Shown: piece after piece, positions 33,990 to 41,905 of the stretch
How positions within the stretch are numbered: the stretch's first letter is position 1
Layout of the letters: every line of letters starts with the position of its first letter
NCBI RefSeq assembly: GCF_030285625.1
Contig: NZ_CP127294.1
Location: 5,304,501 to 5,368,500, forward strand
Length of the DNA stretch: 64,000 nt
From: Amycolatopsis sp. 2-15
GTDB taxonomy: Bacteria; Actinomycetota; Actinomycetes; Mycobacteriales; Pseudonocardiaceae
Reading direction: 5' to 3'
Made by a program: the position numbers and the translations under genes
The notes under the pieces: model-generated
The model's input: only the letters and a program-made list of their open reading frames with translations
Told to the model about the DNA's origin: nothing
Database searches by the model: none

Positions 33990-35447
33990 TCACTTTCCCG
34001 GATCGATGTCGCGAGCGTCGGTCCACCGCGCGAGCAGGACGGTGGCGTCGTCCTGCAAAGCGCCGTCGTGGTGGGCGAGCACGGCCTGGATCAGCCGCCG
34101 CACGGTCTCCGGCGGTGGGTACCCGGTCGACGCCTCGCGGCGTAGGAAGTCGGCCAGCCGTGCCTCTCCGAAGAACTCGCCTTCGCTGTCGCGGGCCTCG
34201 GTGATGCCGTCGGTGTAGAGGACCAGCCAGTCGTCGGGCTGCAGCCGTTCCTCGCCGACCACCAGCTCGCCGGAGCCCAGCCCCAGCGCGGCCCGCCTCC
34301 CGCCGGTCAGCTGCTTCACGACTTTGCCGCCACGCATCAGCAGCGGCTCCGGGTGGCCGGCGTTGATGTATCGCATCCGTCCGGTCGTGAGGTCGATCTC
34401 GGCCAGCACGGCCGTGGCGAAGGAAACGTTGCCGAACGCCGCGCCGATCGTCTCGTCGATCTGCCGGGCCTGTTCGAAGAGCCCGTAGCCGGCGCGGCGG
34501 GCGCTGCGGTGGGTGGCCAGTGCGGTCGCGGCGATGTGGCCGCTGCGCAGGTCGTGTCCGACGGCGTCGACGATGAACAGCACGGCGGTGGTGTCCGAGA
34601 GCGAGTAGTCGAAGGCGTCCCCGGCGACGGCGTGCCGCGGCTCGAGCACGCCGGTGACGACGAAACCGTCGACACCTGCGGTCAGTGGAGGCAGCAGGGA
34701 CCAGATCAGTTCGCCGGGGATCGTTCGATCCCTGCGGTGGCGCAGCGCATCGAGGCCGTCGCCGTACTGCGTCATCAGCACGACGAGGTGCCCGACGAGC
34801 AGGGCCACCCACCGGCACTGCGCACGCAGCCCGGGGTCCTCGAGCGTGGCCTCGTCGGCCACGGTGGCTCGCAGGACGCCGATCCGCTCGGCGCCGTCGA
34901 CGAGCGGCACCCACAAACACGGCCGGCCGGCCGAATCCGCGGGCAGCATCTCGAGGCTGCGGAATGCGCGGCCGGCCAGTGTGCTGTCGATCGGCAACGG
35001 TGGCCCGGGATCCGCGGCGGCGGACACCGGGTGCAGGAACTGCTGGGCGTAGTCGACGAGGTAGGCGCTGAACCCGATCCCGATCAGCCTGCCCGCGGCT
35101 TCGACGAGGCGGGGGAGCCGTTCGGGCGGCGCCAGCTCCGCGCCTTCGAGCAGGTGCACGAGGGCGGCCAGCGAGTCGTCGTGCGGGCTGCGGGGGCGGA
35201 GTGCGCTGCTGTACGGGGCGCGGCGGGTCCAGGTGATCTCGTCGAGGCACTCGTTGACCGCGTGGGCCAGCAGGTCACATTGGTGCCGAGGTAGTCCGGC
35301 GGCACCGTGGAGGTACGCCTCGACCTCCACCAGGTCGTGGCTGCCGCCGAGAGTGAAGTAACGCGTCCAGAGCTGTTCCGGCGTCAGGTCGGCGTGCCGG
35401 CGGGCGAGGACGATCTCGCGACGCTGCACGCCGTCGGCCCCGTTCAC
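33990..35447 (-). CDS. SpoIIE/RsbU-type PP2C serine phosphatase
   Basis: A 485-aa cytoplasmic protein. The N-terminal third is an uncharacterised helical region, the middle (FSAYLVDYAQQFLHP to GAERIGVLRATV) looks GAF-like, and the C-terminal 240 residues are a SpoIIE-type phosphatase with metal aspartates in AVAGDAFDYSL, FIVDAVGHDL, LYTDGITEARD and LQDDATVLLARW. Such enzymes dephosphorylate anti-anti-sigma factors and so release a SigB-type sigma factor. The GTG start overlaps the stop of the GAF-ANTAR gene. SigB-like promoters across this region fit that role. No anti-sigma or sigma gene lies in the window. Confidence 0.92.
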   Translation of the reverse strand: MNGADGVQRREIVLARRHADLTPEQLWTRYFTLGGSHDLVEVEAYLHGAAGLPRHQCDLLAHAVNECLDEITWTRRAPYSSALRPRSPHDDSLAALVHLLEGAELAPPERLPRLVEAAGRLIGIGFSAYLVDYAQQFLHPVSAAADPGPPLPIDSTLAGRAFRSLEMLPADSAGRPCLWVPLVDGAERIGVLRATVADEATLEDPGLRAQCRWVALLVGHLVVLMTQYGDGLDALRHRRDRTIPGELIWSLLPPLTAGVDGFVVTGVLEPRHAVAGDAFDYSLSDTTAVLFIVDAVGHDLRSGHIAATALATHRSARRAGYGLFEQARQIDETIGAAFGNVSFATAVLAEIDLTTGRMRYINAGHPEPLLMRGGKVVKQLTGGRRAALGLGSGELVVGEERLQPDDWLVLYTDGITEARDSEGEFFGEARLADFLRREASTGYPPPETVRRLIQAVLAHHDGALQDDATVLLARWTDARDIDPGK

Positions 35448-36166
35448 CGGCGTGACCGGATGGCCGCGCGCAGCATTGCCTCGGCGTTGTCCCGCAAAGG
35501 TTTGCCGACTCGCGAGGCCTCGTCCGCCAGCACCAGGAACGCCATCTCCTCAGAGACGTGGTCGCGGCCCATCACGACTCCCTTGGCCATGCTGACGATG
35601 TCCCGGGCACGCAGCGCCGACCGCAGCTCGGTGCTGAGTCTTACCGCGGCATCGGCCGACCTCACGTTCGCCACCAACACCGCGGCTTGCGACGCGAACA
35701 TCGTGAGTAGCGTCCGGTCCCGCTCGTCGAACGCGTGCGGCCGGCCGGCGTACACCTTCACGGCGCCGAGGCTGCGGCAGCCCGTGACCATCGGAGCGCT
35801 CAACACGGATCGCAGGCCGAGTCGCGCGGCCGACGCCGCCCACTCCGGCCAGCGGTCGTCGTCGTGCAGGTCGCCGACGTCGATCACCGAACTCTCCTGC
35901 CACGCCGTCAGACACGGCCCGGCCCCCAGCTCGTACTGCAGCCGGTCCGCCCGTTCGACCTCTTCGCCGGTGGCCGCCCAGGTCACCGGCGCGCCCTGGT
36001 CGCCGACCGCCGTCACCGCCGACCCGAGCGCCGAGGGGAACACCTCCCGCGCGGTCGCGGTGATCAGCTTCAGCAGCGACTGCACCGTTTCGGTGGTGAG
36101 CAGCAGGCCGGACAGCCGGGCGAACACGGCGGCGAGCTCGTCGGCCAAGGGCAGCTCGGGTTCCAT
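35444..36166 (-). CDS. GAF-ANTAR domain RNA-binding regulator
   Basis: A 240-aa cytoplasmic regulator. A GAF domain spans about 30-165 (LKLITATAREVFPSALGSAV; SVLSAPMVTGCRSLGAVKVYAG). The C-terminal 60 residues form an ANTAR domain (LRSALRARDIVSMAKGVVMGRDHVSEEMAFLVLADEASRVGKPL), which binds paired hairpins and prevents termination. AAGGA four bases before the ATG is a good ribosome site. It is co-translated with the phosphatase gene. A SigB-like promoter lies 40 bases upstream, so the pair may be both controller and target of the stress response. Confidence 0.92.
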   Translation of the reverse strand: MEPELPLADELAAVFARLSGLLLTTETVQSLLKLITATAREVFPSALGSAVTAVGDQGAPVTWAATGEEVERADRLQYELGAGPCLTAWQESSVIDVGDLHDDDRWPEWAASAARLGLRSVLSAPMVTGCRSLGAVKVYAGRPHAFDERDRTLLTMFASQAAVLVANVRSADAAVRLSTELRSALRARDIVSMAKGVVMGRDHVSEEMAFLVLADEASRVGKPLRDNAEAMLRAAIRSRR

Positions 36167-36550
36167 CGGGTCCTTCTTCCCCGCAATGCGGCGTTGCAGG
36201 GGTGGCTACCCGGCCGGGGTCGTGTCCAATCGGGACGCCGTGGGGAGAATCTGAACCCGGTCGTCGCAAGAGATTTCTTGCCCTGCCGCTCCCGGAGCTG
36301 GTCGCCCGCGCGACGCTCCAGGCCCTCGCCTCCGATGGCCGTGGGCAGCTGGTCCCGTTCATGCCGATCAGCCGGTGCAGACCGGCAGCCAGGCCGGCTC
36401 GTTCTCGCCCCACTCGATGGTGGCACTGCTCGGATTGCGGTGGCAGTCGGCTGACTGCTCAACCGGCTGCCACCTGCGCTGTGGGTTCCCGCAAATCATG
36501 CGGTTACACCAAACTGCGACGTTCGACCCGCGACGCGCTTTCAGTGCTGC
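36167..36550. other. Intergenic region
   Basis: This 384-base gap holds a SigB-like promoter for the GAF-ANTAR gene (36206-36231). The rest shows no convincing frame or repeat. The end, near 36480-36550, is less GC-rich. Confidence 0.5.
36206..36231 (-). promoter_or_regulatory. SigB/SigF-like promoter of the GAF-ANTAR/phosphatase operon
   Basis: On the minus strand GATT (36231-36228), 16 bases, then GGGTAG (36211-36206). This fits the actinomycete general-stress consensus GNNT-N14-16-GGGTA. The -10 lies 40 bases before the start codon. Confidence 0.6.
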
Positions 36551-36853
36551 TCAATGTGTGATCGTGATCAGAAATGTGTAGTGCCCGTCAATGTCTTTAC
36601 GGACGTCAAGGACCTTGTCGGCGAGCCGGGTCCGCGTTTCGCGGGCGAGGAACACATGGGCGCCGGCGCTCGCGACGACATCGTCCCCGGCGGCGGGGTG
36701 CGCGGTGACGGCGACGCTGAGCGCGGCGCTGTCCTCTGGCGGGCCATCGAGGGTGAGGCGGAGGCCGCCGTCAGCATCGATGTTCTGGGCCGCGATCAGC
36801 TGCTTGATCGCCTCGGCGGCGGATTCCGTGATGGTGAACATCGATGGTTTCAC
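36551..36853 (-). CDS. HesB/IscA-fold protein lacking cysteines
   Basis: A 100-aa cytoplasmic protein. The opening FTITESAAEAIKQLIAAQNI followed by GGLRLTLDG resembles the start of A-type iron-sulfur carriers (IscA/ErpA/HesB), and the strand order fits. The three cysteines that bind the cluster in that family are all absent; the protein has no cysteine at all. It is therefore unlikely to carry an Fe-S cluster and may be a structural or sensory relative. GTG at 36853 or the ATG four codons later may start it. A SigB-like promoter lies 50 bases upstream. Confidence 0.7.
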   Translation of the reverse strand: MKPSMFTITESAAEAIKQLIAAQNIDADGGLRLTLDGPPEDSAALSVAVTAHPAAGDDVVASAGAHVFLARETRTRLADKVLDVRKDIDGHYTFLITITH

Positions 36854-36902
36854 TTTCTCCGCGTCGGCGAGTCGGCGGTTTCCGCAGTTCCGGTGGCCAC
36901 GA

Positions 36903-36928
36903 GTACCCGGTTCGGTCGGCGCCCAACC
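36903..36928 (-). promoter_or_regulatory. SigB/SigF-like promoter of the HesB-like gene
   Basis: On the minus strand GGTT (36928-36925), 16 bases, then GGGTAC (36908-36903), matching GNNT-N14-16-GGGTA. It is 50 bases before the GTG start. Confidence 0.55.
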
Positions 36929-37225
36929 GCCGCGCGGGTCGGCGGTTGACCTGGGTCGCGGGGGATGGGACGGGGGGCGTGTGCGAAGCGTCTGCGCTCG
37001 CAGGCACCCCTGCCACTTGCTCGGACTTCAGCGCCCCGCCGCATTGCCTGCCGGAGTTCCGGTCACCACGGCCTCCGGCTCAGCGCTCTGAAATTCCTTC
37101 CTCGCCATGCTGGAGCGGCCCTAGGCGTTACGCTTCTTCGCCTCGCTGCAACGCTGCACAGTTCACCCCCGTTGCGTGCCCCAGCGGCAGCCGAGCTTCA
37201 CGCCCGGCGCGGCCGTGGACGAGAA

Positions 37226-37250
37226 GTTTCACCGGCTCCCGTCCGGGTAC
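37226..37250 (+). promoter_or_regulatory. SigB/SigF-like promoter of the PhoU-like gene
   Basis: GTTT (37226-37229), 15 bases, GGGTAC (37245-37250): a full match to the GTTT-N14-16-GGGTA stress promoter. It is 113 bases before the start codon. Confidence 0.65.
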
Positions 37251-37363
37251 CCGCGAAGGTCGATGAGGACTTCGGAAATCCGGCGGCCCGGTCGTGGCCG
37301 TCCGCCAGGCCGTCGAGCCTGCTGACGCGGTCGTCCGAGGTGCGCGAGAGGGTTGTGGTTGGT

Positions 37364-38008
37364 ATGCGACAGGCATTCCATCAGGAGCTGGCTCGGCTCG
37401 GCGCCGAGATGACCGAAATGTGCGTCATCTGCGCGCAGGCGATGCGGCAGGCCACGATCGCGTTGCTCACCGCGAACTTGGAGCTGGCCGAGCAGGTGCT
37501 CGGTAGTGACATCGAGCTGGATCTCCAGCGCGCCGAGTGCGAAGAACACGCTGAGGCGCTGCTGGCGTTGCAGGCCCCGGTCGCCCATGAGCTACGACTG
37601 GTGCTCGCCGCGGTGTATTGCGCCGACAAGCTCGAGCGCATGGGTGATCTGGCCGCGCACATCGCCGGCACTGCACGCCTTCAGTATCCGGGCCGTTTCG
37701 AGTCCGCTGAGGTGAAAGAGGGGTTTCGCTGCCTCGGTGACCTCACCGCGAGCATGGCCGACCGGCTCGCGAACATGATCGCCGCGCCCTTCGCCGGCAT
37801 GTTCGCCGAATTGGACAGCGCCGACGAGGCGGTGGACGACCTGCACGCGCGAATACTCGATCTGATCACGAGTCAGGACTGGAAAGACGGGGCCGCTGCG
37901 GCGGCCAACGCCGCCCTGCTGGCTCGGTACTACGAACGCTTCGGCGACCAATGCGTGTCGGTGGCCAGGCGTCTCGAATTCACCGTGACCGGGGCCTTGC
38001 CCGTCTGA
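37364..38008 (+). CDS. PhoU-like protein
   Basis: A 214-aa all-helical protein with two PhoU repeats: MRQAFHQELARLGAEMTEMCVICAQAMRQA opening the first, and FRCLGDLTASMADRLANMIAA opening the second. Metal/phosphate-signalling motifs fit the family: CADKLERMGDLAAHIAG and ALLARYYERFGDQCVSVARR, each with the ExxxD/ERxGD pattern. PhoU proteins damp phosphate uptake via PstB and the PhoR kinase, and in mycobacteria influence persistence. No pst genes lie here. The preceding SigB-like promoter suggests stress control. The ATG at 37364 gives the proper family N-terminus. Confidence 0.9.
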   Translation: MRQAFHQELARLGAEMTEMCVICAQAMRQATIALLTANLELAEQVLGSDIELDLQRAECEEHAEALLALQAPVAHELRLVLAAVYCADKLERMGDLAAHIAGTARLQYPGRFESAEVKEGFRCLGDLTASMADRLANMIAAPFAGMFAELDSADEAVDDLHARILDLITSQDWKDGAAAAANAALLARYYERFGDQCVSVARRLEFTVTGALPV

Positions 38009-38023
38009 CTCCGACTGCGAGGG

Positions 38024-38617
38024 TCACCGGCCGTCCATCCCCACGGGGGGAGGCTCCCAGCGAAAGACCCCGGCGCCCTGGGCGTAGGAGAGGTGGCCAC
38101 CGAGCGCACCCCCGGCGCCGATGACGAGCAGGCCGAGTACGCCGAGCAATTTGCCTCCTGCCGCGCCACGGCGACGCCTGCGGTAGGAGGCGGTGAAGAT
38201 CACGGTCGCGAGGAGGTTGAGCACGAGGTGGCAGAACCCGACCCGGCGCTGCCGCTCGCTGAGTTCGTGGTAGTCGGCAGCACCGAGAACCGCTGCCGCC
38301 GGAACCGACAGCAGCCCGATTCCGACCAGCCGACGGGAAGCTGTTTCGTTGCCTGGCACCAGGTCGAGCAAAGACGAGCACGCCCATGCGCCGATCGGGA
38401 GAGTGACCGCGATCGGGTGCAGCGGATGGCCGAGACTGCGACCTCGCAGCTCCTCGCCGACCTGGCCGCTGAAGAACTTGTTCACCGGCCTCGCCACTGC
38501 GGCGGCGGGCTCGTCCAGCGCTTGTACGTCTTCCAAAGTGGACAACAATCGGTGCGGCGGGGCCTCCGCCGCAGTCTGGGTTCTGTACCTGATGGCTGAT
38601 GGTGTGTTTTCGGTCAT
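38024..38617 (-). CDS. DUF2231 family membrane protein
   Basis: A 197-aa protein. After a roughly 55-residue hydrophilic N-terminus the DUF2231 signature GHPLHPIAVTLPIGAW appears, followed by about four transmembrane helices (LVGIGLLSVPAAAVLGAADY; FCHLVLNLLATVIFTA; LLGVLGLLVIGAGGALGGHL). The family often accompanies Rieske or cytochrome genes, and its function is unknown. A GGGTAG with a weak upstream GGAT lies just 9 bases before the ATG, so a leaderless SigB-type transcript is possible. It converges on the PhoU-like gene. Confidence 0.85.
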   Translation of the reverse strand: MTENTPSAIRYRTQTAAEAPPHRLLSTLEDVQALDEPAAAVARPVNKFFSGQVGEELRGRSLGHPLHPIAVTLPIGAWACSSLLDLVPGNETASRRLVGIGLLSVPAAAVLGAADYHELSERQRRVGFCHLVLNLLATVIFTASYRRRRRGAAGGKLLGVLGLLVIGAGGALGGHLSYAQGAGVFRWEPPPVGMDGR

Positions 38618-38841
38618 GACAAGGGCCTACCCCCCCGGTCGCGCTCCAATCCTCACCGCAGACGCGAATTCTTCGCGCTCCCGCCGCAGTTCCGAGAAAC
38701 GGGCCGGTGCGACGCGGCGGAAGCGGTGGCAGAACGTCGGCTCGGCCGGGACACGGCTAGTTCCCCAACGCGTGTACGGCCGGTCCAGACGTTCGCCCAT
38801 TTGGCTAGCGGCTCGGTCGTCATCCGGCCTGCTCCTCGTGC

Positions 38842-38885
38842 TCCGTGCTCCCGCCGGCTCGATGAGACGCCGGCGGGAGCACGGA
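38842..38885 (-). terminator. Perfect 17-bp hairpin terminator
   Basis: Arms 38842-38858 and 38869-38885 are perfectly complementary around a 10-base loop. It sits 14 bases downstream of the minus-strand membrane-protein stop at 38899 and is one of the strongest hairpins in the window. Confidence 0.85.
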
Positions 38886-38898
38886 TCCCGCCCGGGTG

Positions 38899-39744
38899 TC
38901 AGGCTCGATGAGCGCCATCGGCGGTGGCCCTGGGTGGGGTCTGCGTTGGCGGTGACTGGGCGGGGGGTGCGCTCTGCTCCTGGCCGCTCATCTTCTGCTC
39001 GGCCTTGTGCTTGGTGTCGGCGGCGTCCTGGGCGGCGCGCTGTTTGCCGATCGCCAGGTCGGACTTGATGGTGTCGTTCTGCTCCTTGGCTTTCTCGTAT
39101 CCGGAGTTGACCAGTTTCGCGGCGGCGTCGCGGCCGCCGATGCCGAAGGCCAGTGCCGCGGCCAGCGCTGCGGCGCCGACCAGGGCGACGTAGGTGATCG
39201 TGACGATCACCGGCGAGATGCCCAGCTGGGTGAGGATCATGAACACGGCGATGCCCATGATCATGGCCGGCACCAGGGTGCCAACGATCTTGCCCGTCGG
39301 CGTCTCGCCCATGGTGCGGTGCACCAGCCCGGCGACCGCGCCGGCGACTGCGGCCGCGACGATGAAGATCAGCAGTGCGGCGATGACGTTGGGCAGGTAG
39401 CTCAGCACCTGGTTCATGAACCCGGTCAGCGCCGGAATTCCCAGCGTCCCGATGGCCGAGGAGATCACGAAGAACATGATCACCCAGAACACGACCATGC
39501 CGACGAGCTTGGAGGGGCTGCCCTGGGGAGAGAACTTCTCCACGTAGTTGGCGCCGCCGCCGGTCTTCAGCTTGTCGTCGACCTTCGCCTTCTGCAGGCC
39601 TTTGGTGATGGCCTTGTCGAGCAGTTTGGCGATGATGAAGCCGATCAGCAGCACGAGAAGCGCGCCGATCACCTGGGGCAGGTAGCCCACGAATGTGGTG
39701 AACGCGCTCTGCAGACTTTGCAGGATGTTGAAACCGGTGTTCAT
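38899..39744 (-). CDS. Small mechanosensitive-channel-related membrane protein (TM-helix repeat)
   Basis: A 281-aa protein with about five transmembrane helices. Two copies of the conserved mechanosensitive TM_helix motif are visible: FTTFVGYLPQVIGALLVLLIGFIIAKLLDKAI and QVLSYLPNVIAALLIFIVAAAVAGAVAG. The usual MscS beta domain is absent. The C-terminal 70 residues are charged and then Pro/Gln-rich (QEQSAPPAQSPPTQTPP), so cytoplasmic. It may be an osmotic-stress protein. The ribosome site is GAAAGGACAAGACC before the ATG. Its position among stress genes is suggestive, though no SigB-like promoter is directly upstream. Confidence 0.85.
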   Translation of the reverse strand: MNTGFNILQSLQSAFTTFVGYLPQVIGALLVLLIGFIIAKLLDKAITKGLQKAKVDDKLKTGGGANYVEKFSPQGSPSKLVGMVVFWVIMFFVISSAIGTLGIPALTGFMNQVLSYLPNVIAALLIFIVAAAVAGAVAGLVHRTMGETPTGKIVGTLVPAMIMGIAVFMILTQLGISPVIVTITYVALVGAAALAAALAFGIGGRDAAAKLVNSGYEKAKEQNDTIKSDLAIGKQRAAQDAADTKHKAEQKMSGQEQSAPPAQSPPTQTPPRATADGAHRA

Positions 39745-40058
39745 TGGTCTTGTCCTTTCGTGGACAAATTGTGGTTAAATAGTGGACGCGGCTCGAACGT
39801 GCGGTGGCAGTTTTGGCTCTGGCGTTTCGATCCGGTTTCGACGCGAGGCATTTCCCATTCAGTGGATGGGTGCCTTCGCCGGCACTGCAAAACCCCGGAT
39901 CGGTTGTCGCGTCGAAGCCGAACACCGAGGACCGGGGTGTGGGAGAAGCCTGTGTGGCTCTTGCGGCAGCAGTCGGTTCGTCACCGGTGGCGGGCCGGCC
40001 GGTCAGTGGAAACAACCCTGGTCTGCAGGGTGTCAACCCTATTTCGGGTCCTCGGGTA
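39745..40058. other. Intergenic region
   Basis: These 314 bases lie between the TM-helix protein and the 22-codon frame. They are less GC-rich near the gene start (39765-39785). I see no SigB-like promoter, repeat or coding frame in them. Confidence 0.5.
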
Positions 40059-40127
40059 CTACGCGGGCGAACTACCGTAGAGGCGCTGTGAGGCGCCCTT
40101 GTGACCCTCGGCGGCCTCGCCGGGCAT
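40059..40127 (-). CDS. Candidate 22-codon small protein behind a SigB-like promoter
   Basis: A tiny frame MPGEAAEGHKGASQRLYGSS plus two residues, with a strong ribosome site AGAGGAGCGCATC before the ATG and a GTTT-N15-GGGTAC promoter 55 bases upstream. The peptide is polar, without a membrane segment. No family is recognised. It could be a genuine stress microprotein, a leader for the TM-helix protein 315 bases downstream, or chance. Confidence 0.4.
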   Translation of the reverse strand: MPGEAAEGHKGASQRLYGSSPA

Positions 40128-40181
40128 GATGCGCTCCTCTCGGCCGGGCTGTGCAACCCAATCGGGTTGTATTTCCGCTGC

Positions 40182-40206
40182 GTACCCGGTTGAGAGCGGG
40201 CCAAAC
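40182..40206 (-). promoter_or_regulatory. SigB/SigF-like promoter of the small frame
   Basis: On the minus strand GTTT (40206-40203), 15 bases, GGGTAC (40187-40182). This is a full consensus match on the strand and at the distance needed for the 22-codon frame. Confidence 0.6.
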
Positions 40207-40323
40207 GCGCCGTTGTCACCCCACGGCGTGCGTCGTTTCCTGGTCGTTTGTTCACGAAAGGGGTTCCGCTCGTCGCTGCCGAAACCCAGCACGACGACGC
40301 GCCCGGAGAACAAGCGCGGAGAC

Positions 40324-40611
40324 CTATTCGTCGGGAAGCAGAGACCCCAGTGGTCCGAGATCGAGGTTCAGTTCGCGGCGGTCCAGCCCGAAGTGATCGC
40401 ACAATTCGTCCATGCGCAGATCGAGGTACATCAGCGTCTGTCCGATCTCTTCGACTTTGTCGTCGTCCAGGTCTCCGTGGTCGACTCGGCGCAGCGCTTG
40501 GCGCTCCATGAGCTGGCGCAGTAGTTCGACCACTGTGAGCACCAGGCTGACGAGGCTGCGTTCCGCGGTCTCGGGGTCGGCGTTGATCCGGTTCTCTTGC
40601 TCGTTATTCAT
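40324..40611 (-). CDS. gvpK: Gas vesicle protein GvpK
   Basis: A 95-aa protein. The signature LVLTVVELLRQLMERQALRRVDHGDLDDDKVEEIGQTLMYLDLRMDELCDHFGLDRRELNLDLGPLGSLL is diagnostic of GvpK, a minor protein needed for gas vesicle assembly. Length is typical for the actinomycete form. It overlaps gvpS by eight bases and is the last gene of the ten-gene operon. No terminator hairpin was recognised after it. Confidence 0.93.
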   Translation of the reverse strand: MNNEQENRINADPETAERSLVSLVLTVVELLRQLMERQALRRVDHGDLDDDKVEEIGQTLMYLDLRMDELCDHFGLDRRELNLDLGPLGSLLPDE

Positions 40612-40789
40612 GAGGGGCCTGCAATGCCGTGATCGACGTGATCAGGGTGCGCAGGGAGACGTGCACGAGATCGACGTCGGCGATCGACAGGGTGATTTCG
40701 CCGCTCACCACGACCCCGCCCGCGAGTACGCGGTCGAGCAGGTCGATCAGGGCGACGTTGCGGTTCCCGGCACGCGCCGGCAAGGTCAT
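40604..40789 (-). CDS. gvpS: GvpA-family minor gas vesicle protein (GvpS)
   Basis: A 61-aa member of the GvpA superfamily. VALIDLLDRVLAGGVVVSGE followed by ITLSIADVDLVHVSLRTLIT follows the GvpA helix-strand-strand-helix pattern, with the weaker hydrophobic wall typical of the S paralogue. Position between gvpL and gvpK supports the name. The ATG overlaps gvpL by four bases and its end overlaps gvpK by eight, so expression is coupled. It probably sits at vesicle tips or nucleates assembly. Confidence 0.88.
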   Translation of the reverse strand: MTLPARAGNRNVALIDLLDRVLAGGVVVSGEITLSIADVDLVHVSLRTLITSITALQAPHE

Positions 40790-41556
40790 GATCCCTCCAG
40801 TGAAGAGAACGAGTACGGCGGCCACGGCCCGGTCAAGGTCACCGTGAGCACGGGGCTGCCCCGGCCGCACGAGGCCACCGCTTCGGCGAACCGCTCGGCT
40901 CGCTGTGCATCGACGAGGTACGCGCCGTTGAGCATCATCGGCCCGTCCTGGTCGGTCAGCGCCCGGCTCTGCGGTGGGTGGGTGCAGGCGTCGGCCGCCA
41001 GTTCGGACAGCTCGGCGTGGATGTGATTCGCCTGCTCTGCCGCGTGCCGCTGACGTTCTTCGGACGACGCGAGTGCCTTGCGCCGCCGCGCCAGGTACGC
41101 AGCCCCTGCACCTTCGCCGGATGTCACGTCGGCGGCGGGCTCCGGTTCGGTCTGCAGGAACGCCTTCACCCCCCACTCGACCCGGCCGGAGACGTGCTCG
41201 AGCGTCCGCTCGAAGTCCGCGCAGCGCTCCTCGACGGCGCCGCGCACGGAGGCATCGTCGTGGTACACCGTCGCCAACCGGACGGGCGCCACCGGCCCCT
41301 CCTCGACCAGCGCCGCGATCACGGAGTCGTGCGCTCGCGCCACCGTGGACAGCCAGTCGAGGTCCTCCAGGTTGTGCCGCAAGGCTTCCTCGCCGAAGGA
41401 GCTCAACGGCACGTCACCCACCACCGCGGCCAGCCCGCCCGCGGTGACGGCCCGCGGGCGTTCGGCCGAGACGCCAGCGAGGCCGCCGAGCACGGCCGCC
41501 CCGGCTTCAGACGTCACGGCGTACAGCCACACGCCGGTCTCCTCAGTCGCCTTCAT
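40786..41556 (-). CDS. gvpL: Gas vesicle protein GvpL (GvpF/L family)
   Basis: A 256-aa GvpF/L protein. The family opening TGVWLYAVTSEAGAAVLGGL, the core PVAPVRLATVYHDDASVRGAVEER and the C-terminal GSPVLTVTLTGPWPPYSF are all present, with the second domain (RRRKALASSEERQRHAAEQANHIHAEL) helical. These proteins bind monomeric GvpA and act in assembly. Its second position in the cluster, next to gvpS and gvpK, fits GvpL rather than GvpF. It overlaps gvpJ by 14 bases. Confidence 0.9.
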   Translation of the reverse strand: MKATEETGVWLYAVTSEAGAAVLGGLAGVSAERPRAVTAGGLAAVVGDVPLSSFGEEALRHNLEDLDWLSTVARAHDSVIAALVEEGPVAPVRLATVYHDDASVRGAVEERCADFERTLEHVSGRVEWGVKAFLQTEPEPAADVTSGEGAGAAYLARRRKALASSEERQRHAAEQANHIHAELSELAADACTHPPQSRALTDQDGPMMLNGAYLVDAQRAERFAEAVASCGRGSPVLTVTLTGPWPPYSFSSLEGS

Positions 41557-41902
41557 CGTCCCCGTCTCCGCCGGCCTCGATGGACTCCGGCGCCGCTTCC
41601 AACTCCGCGATGCGCGCTCGTAGCTGCCGGTTCTCGTTCTGCAGTTTTCCGTTGTCGCCGGTGAGCCATGGATCGTTCTCCCACCAGTTGATGCCGACCT
41701 CGCGGGCGGTTTCCAGCGAGGCGATCACGAGCCGCAGCTTGATCGTCAGCAGTTCGATGTCGAGCAGGTTGACTTGGATGTCGCCGGCGATGACGAGTCC
41801 CTTGTCCAGGACCCGCTCGAGGATGTCGCCGAGGTTCGAGGACTGGCCGCTTGGCGCCCCGAGGCCGCCCTGGGACCGGGTGGCCGGTTGTCCCGATTCC
41901 AT
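41543..41902 (-). CDS. gvpJ: GvpA-family minor gas vesicle protein GvpJ
   Basis: A 119-aa GvpA-superfamily member. The core NLGDILERVLDKGLVIAGDIQVNLLDIELLTIKLRLVIASLETA is GvpA-like, followed by a predicted coiled coil (LQNENRQLRARIAELEAAPE) and an acidic tail (GGDGDDEGD). This extended form matches GvpJ, which decides vesicle width and tip shape. A 20-residue Gly/Ser/Gln-rich N-terminus precedes the core. Confidence 0.9.
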   Translation of the reverse strand: MESGQPATRSQGGLGAPSGQSSNLGDILERVLDKGLVIAGDIQVNLLDIELLTIKLRLVIASLETAREVGINWWENDPWLTGDNGKLQNENRQLRARIAELEAAPESIEAGGDGDDEGD

Positions 41903-41905
41903 CTC

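Larger units (their letters stand above)
36854..37363. other. Intergenic region with two divergent stress promoters
   Basis: This 510-base gap between divergent genes contains two SigB-like promoters, one for each direction (36903-36928 minus, 37226-37250 plus). An open frame covers part of it but lacks codon bias and known similarity, so the PhoU-like start is placed at 37364. Confidence 0.5.

Noticed and set aside
36965..37363. N-terminal extension of the PhoU-like protein back to the ATG at 36965.
   Set aside because: The extension lacks PhoU similarity and would run through the SigB-like promoter; the ATG at 37364 gives the normal family start.
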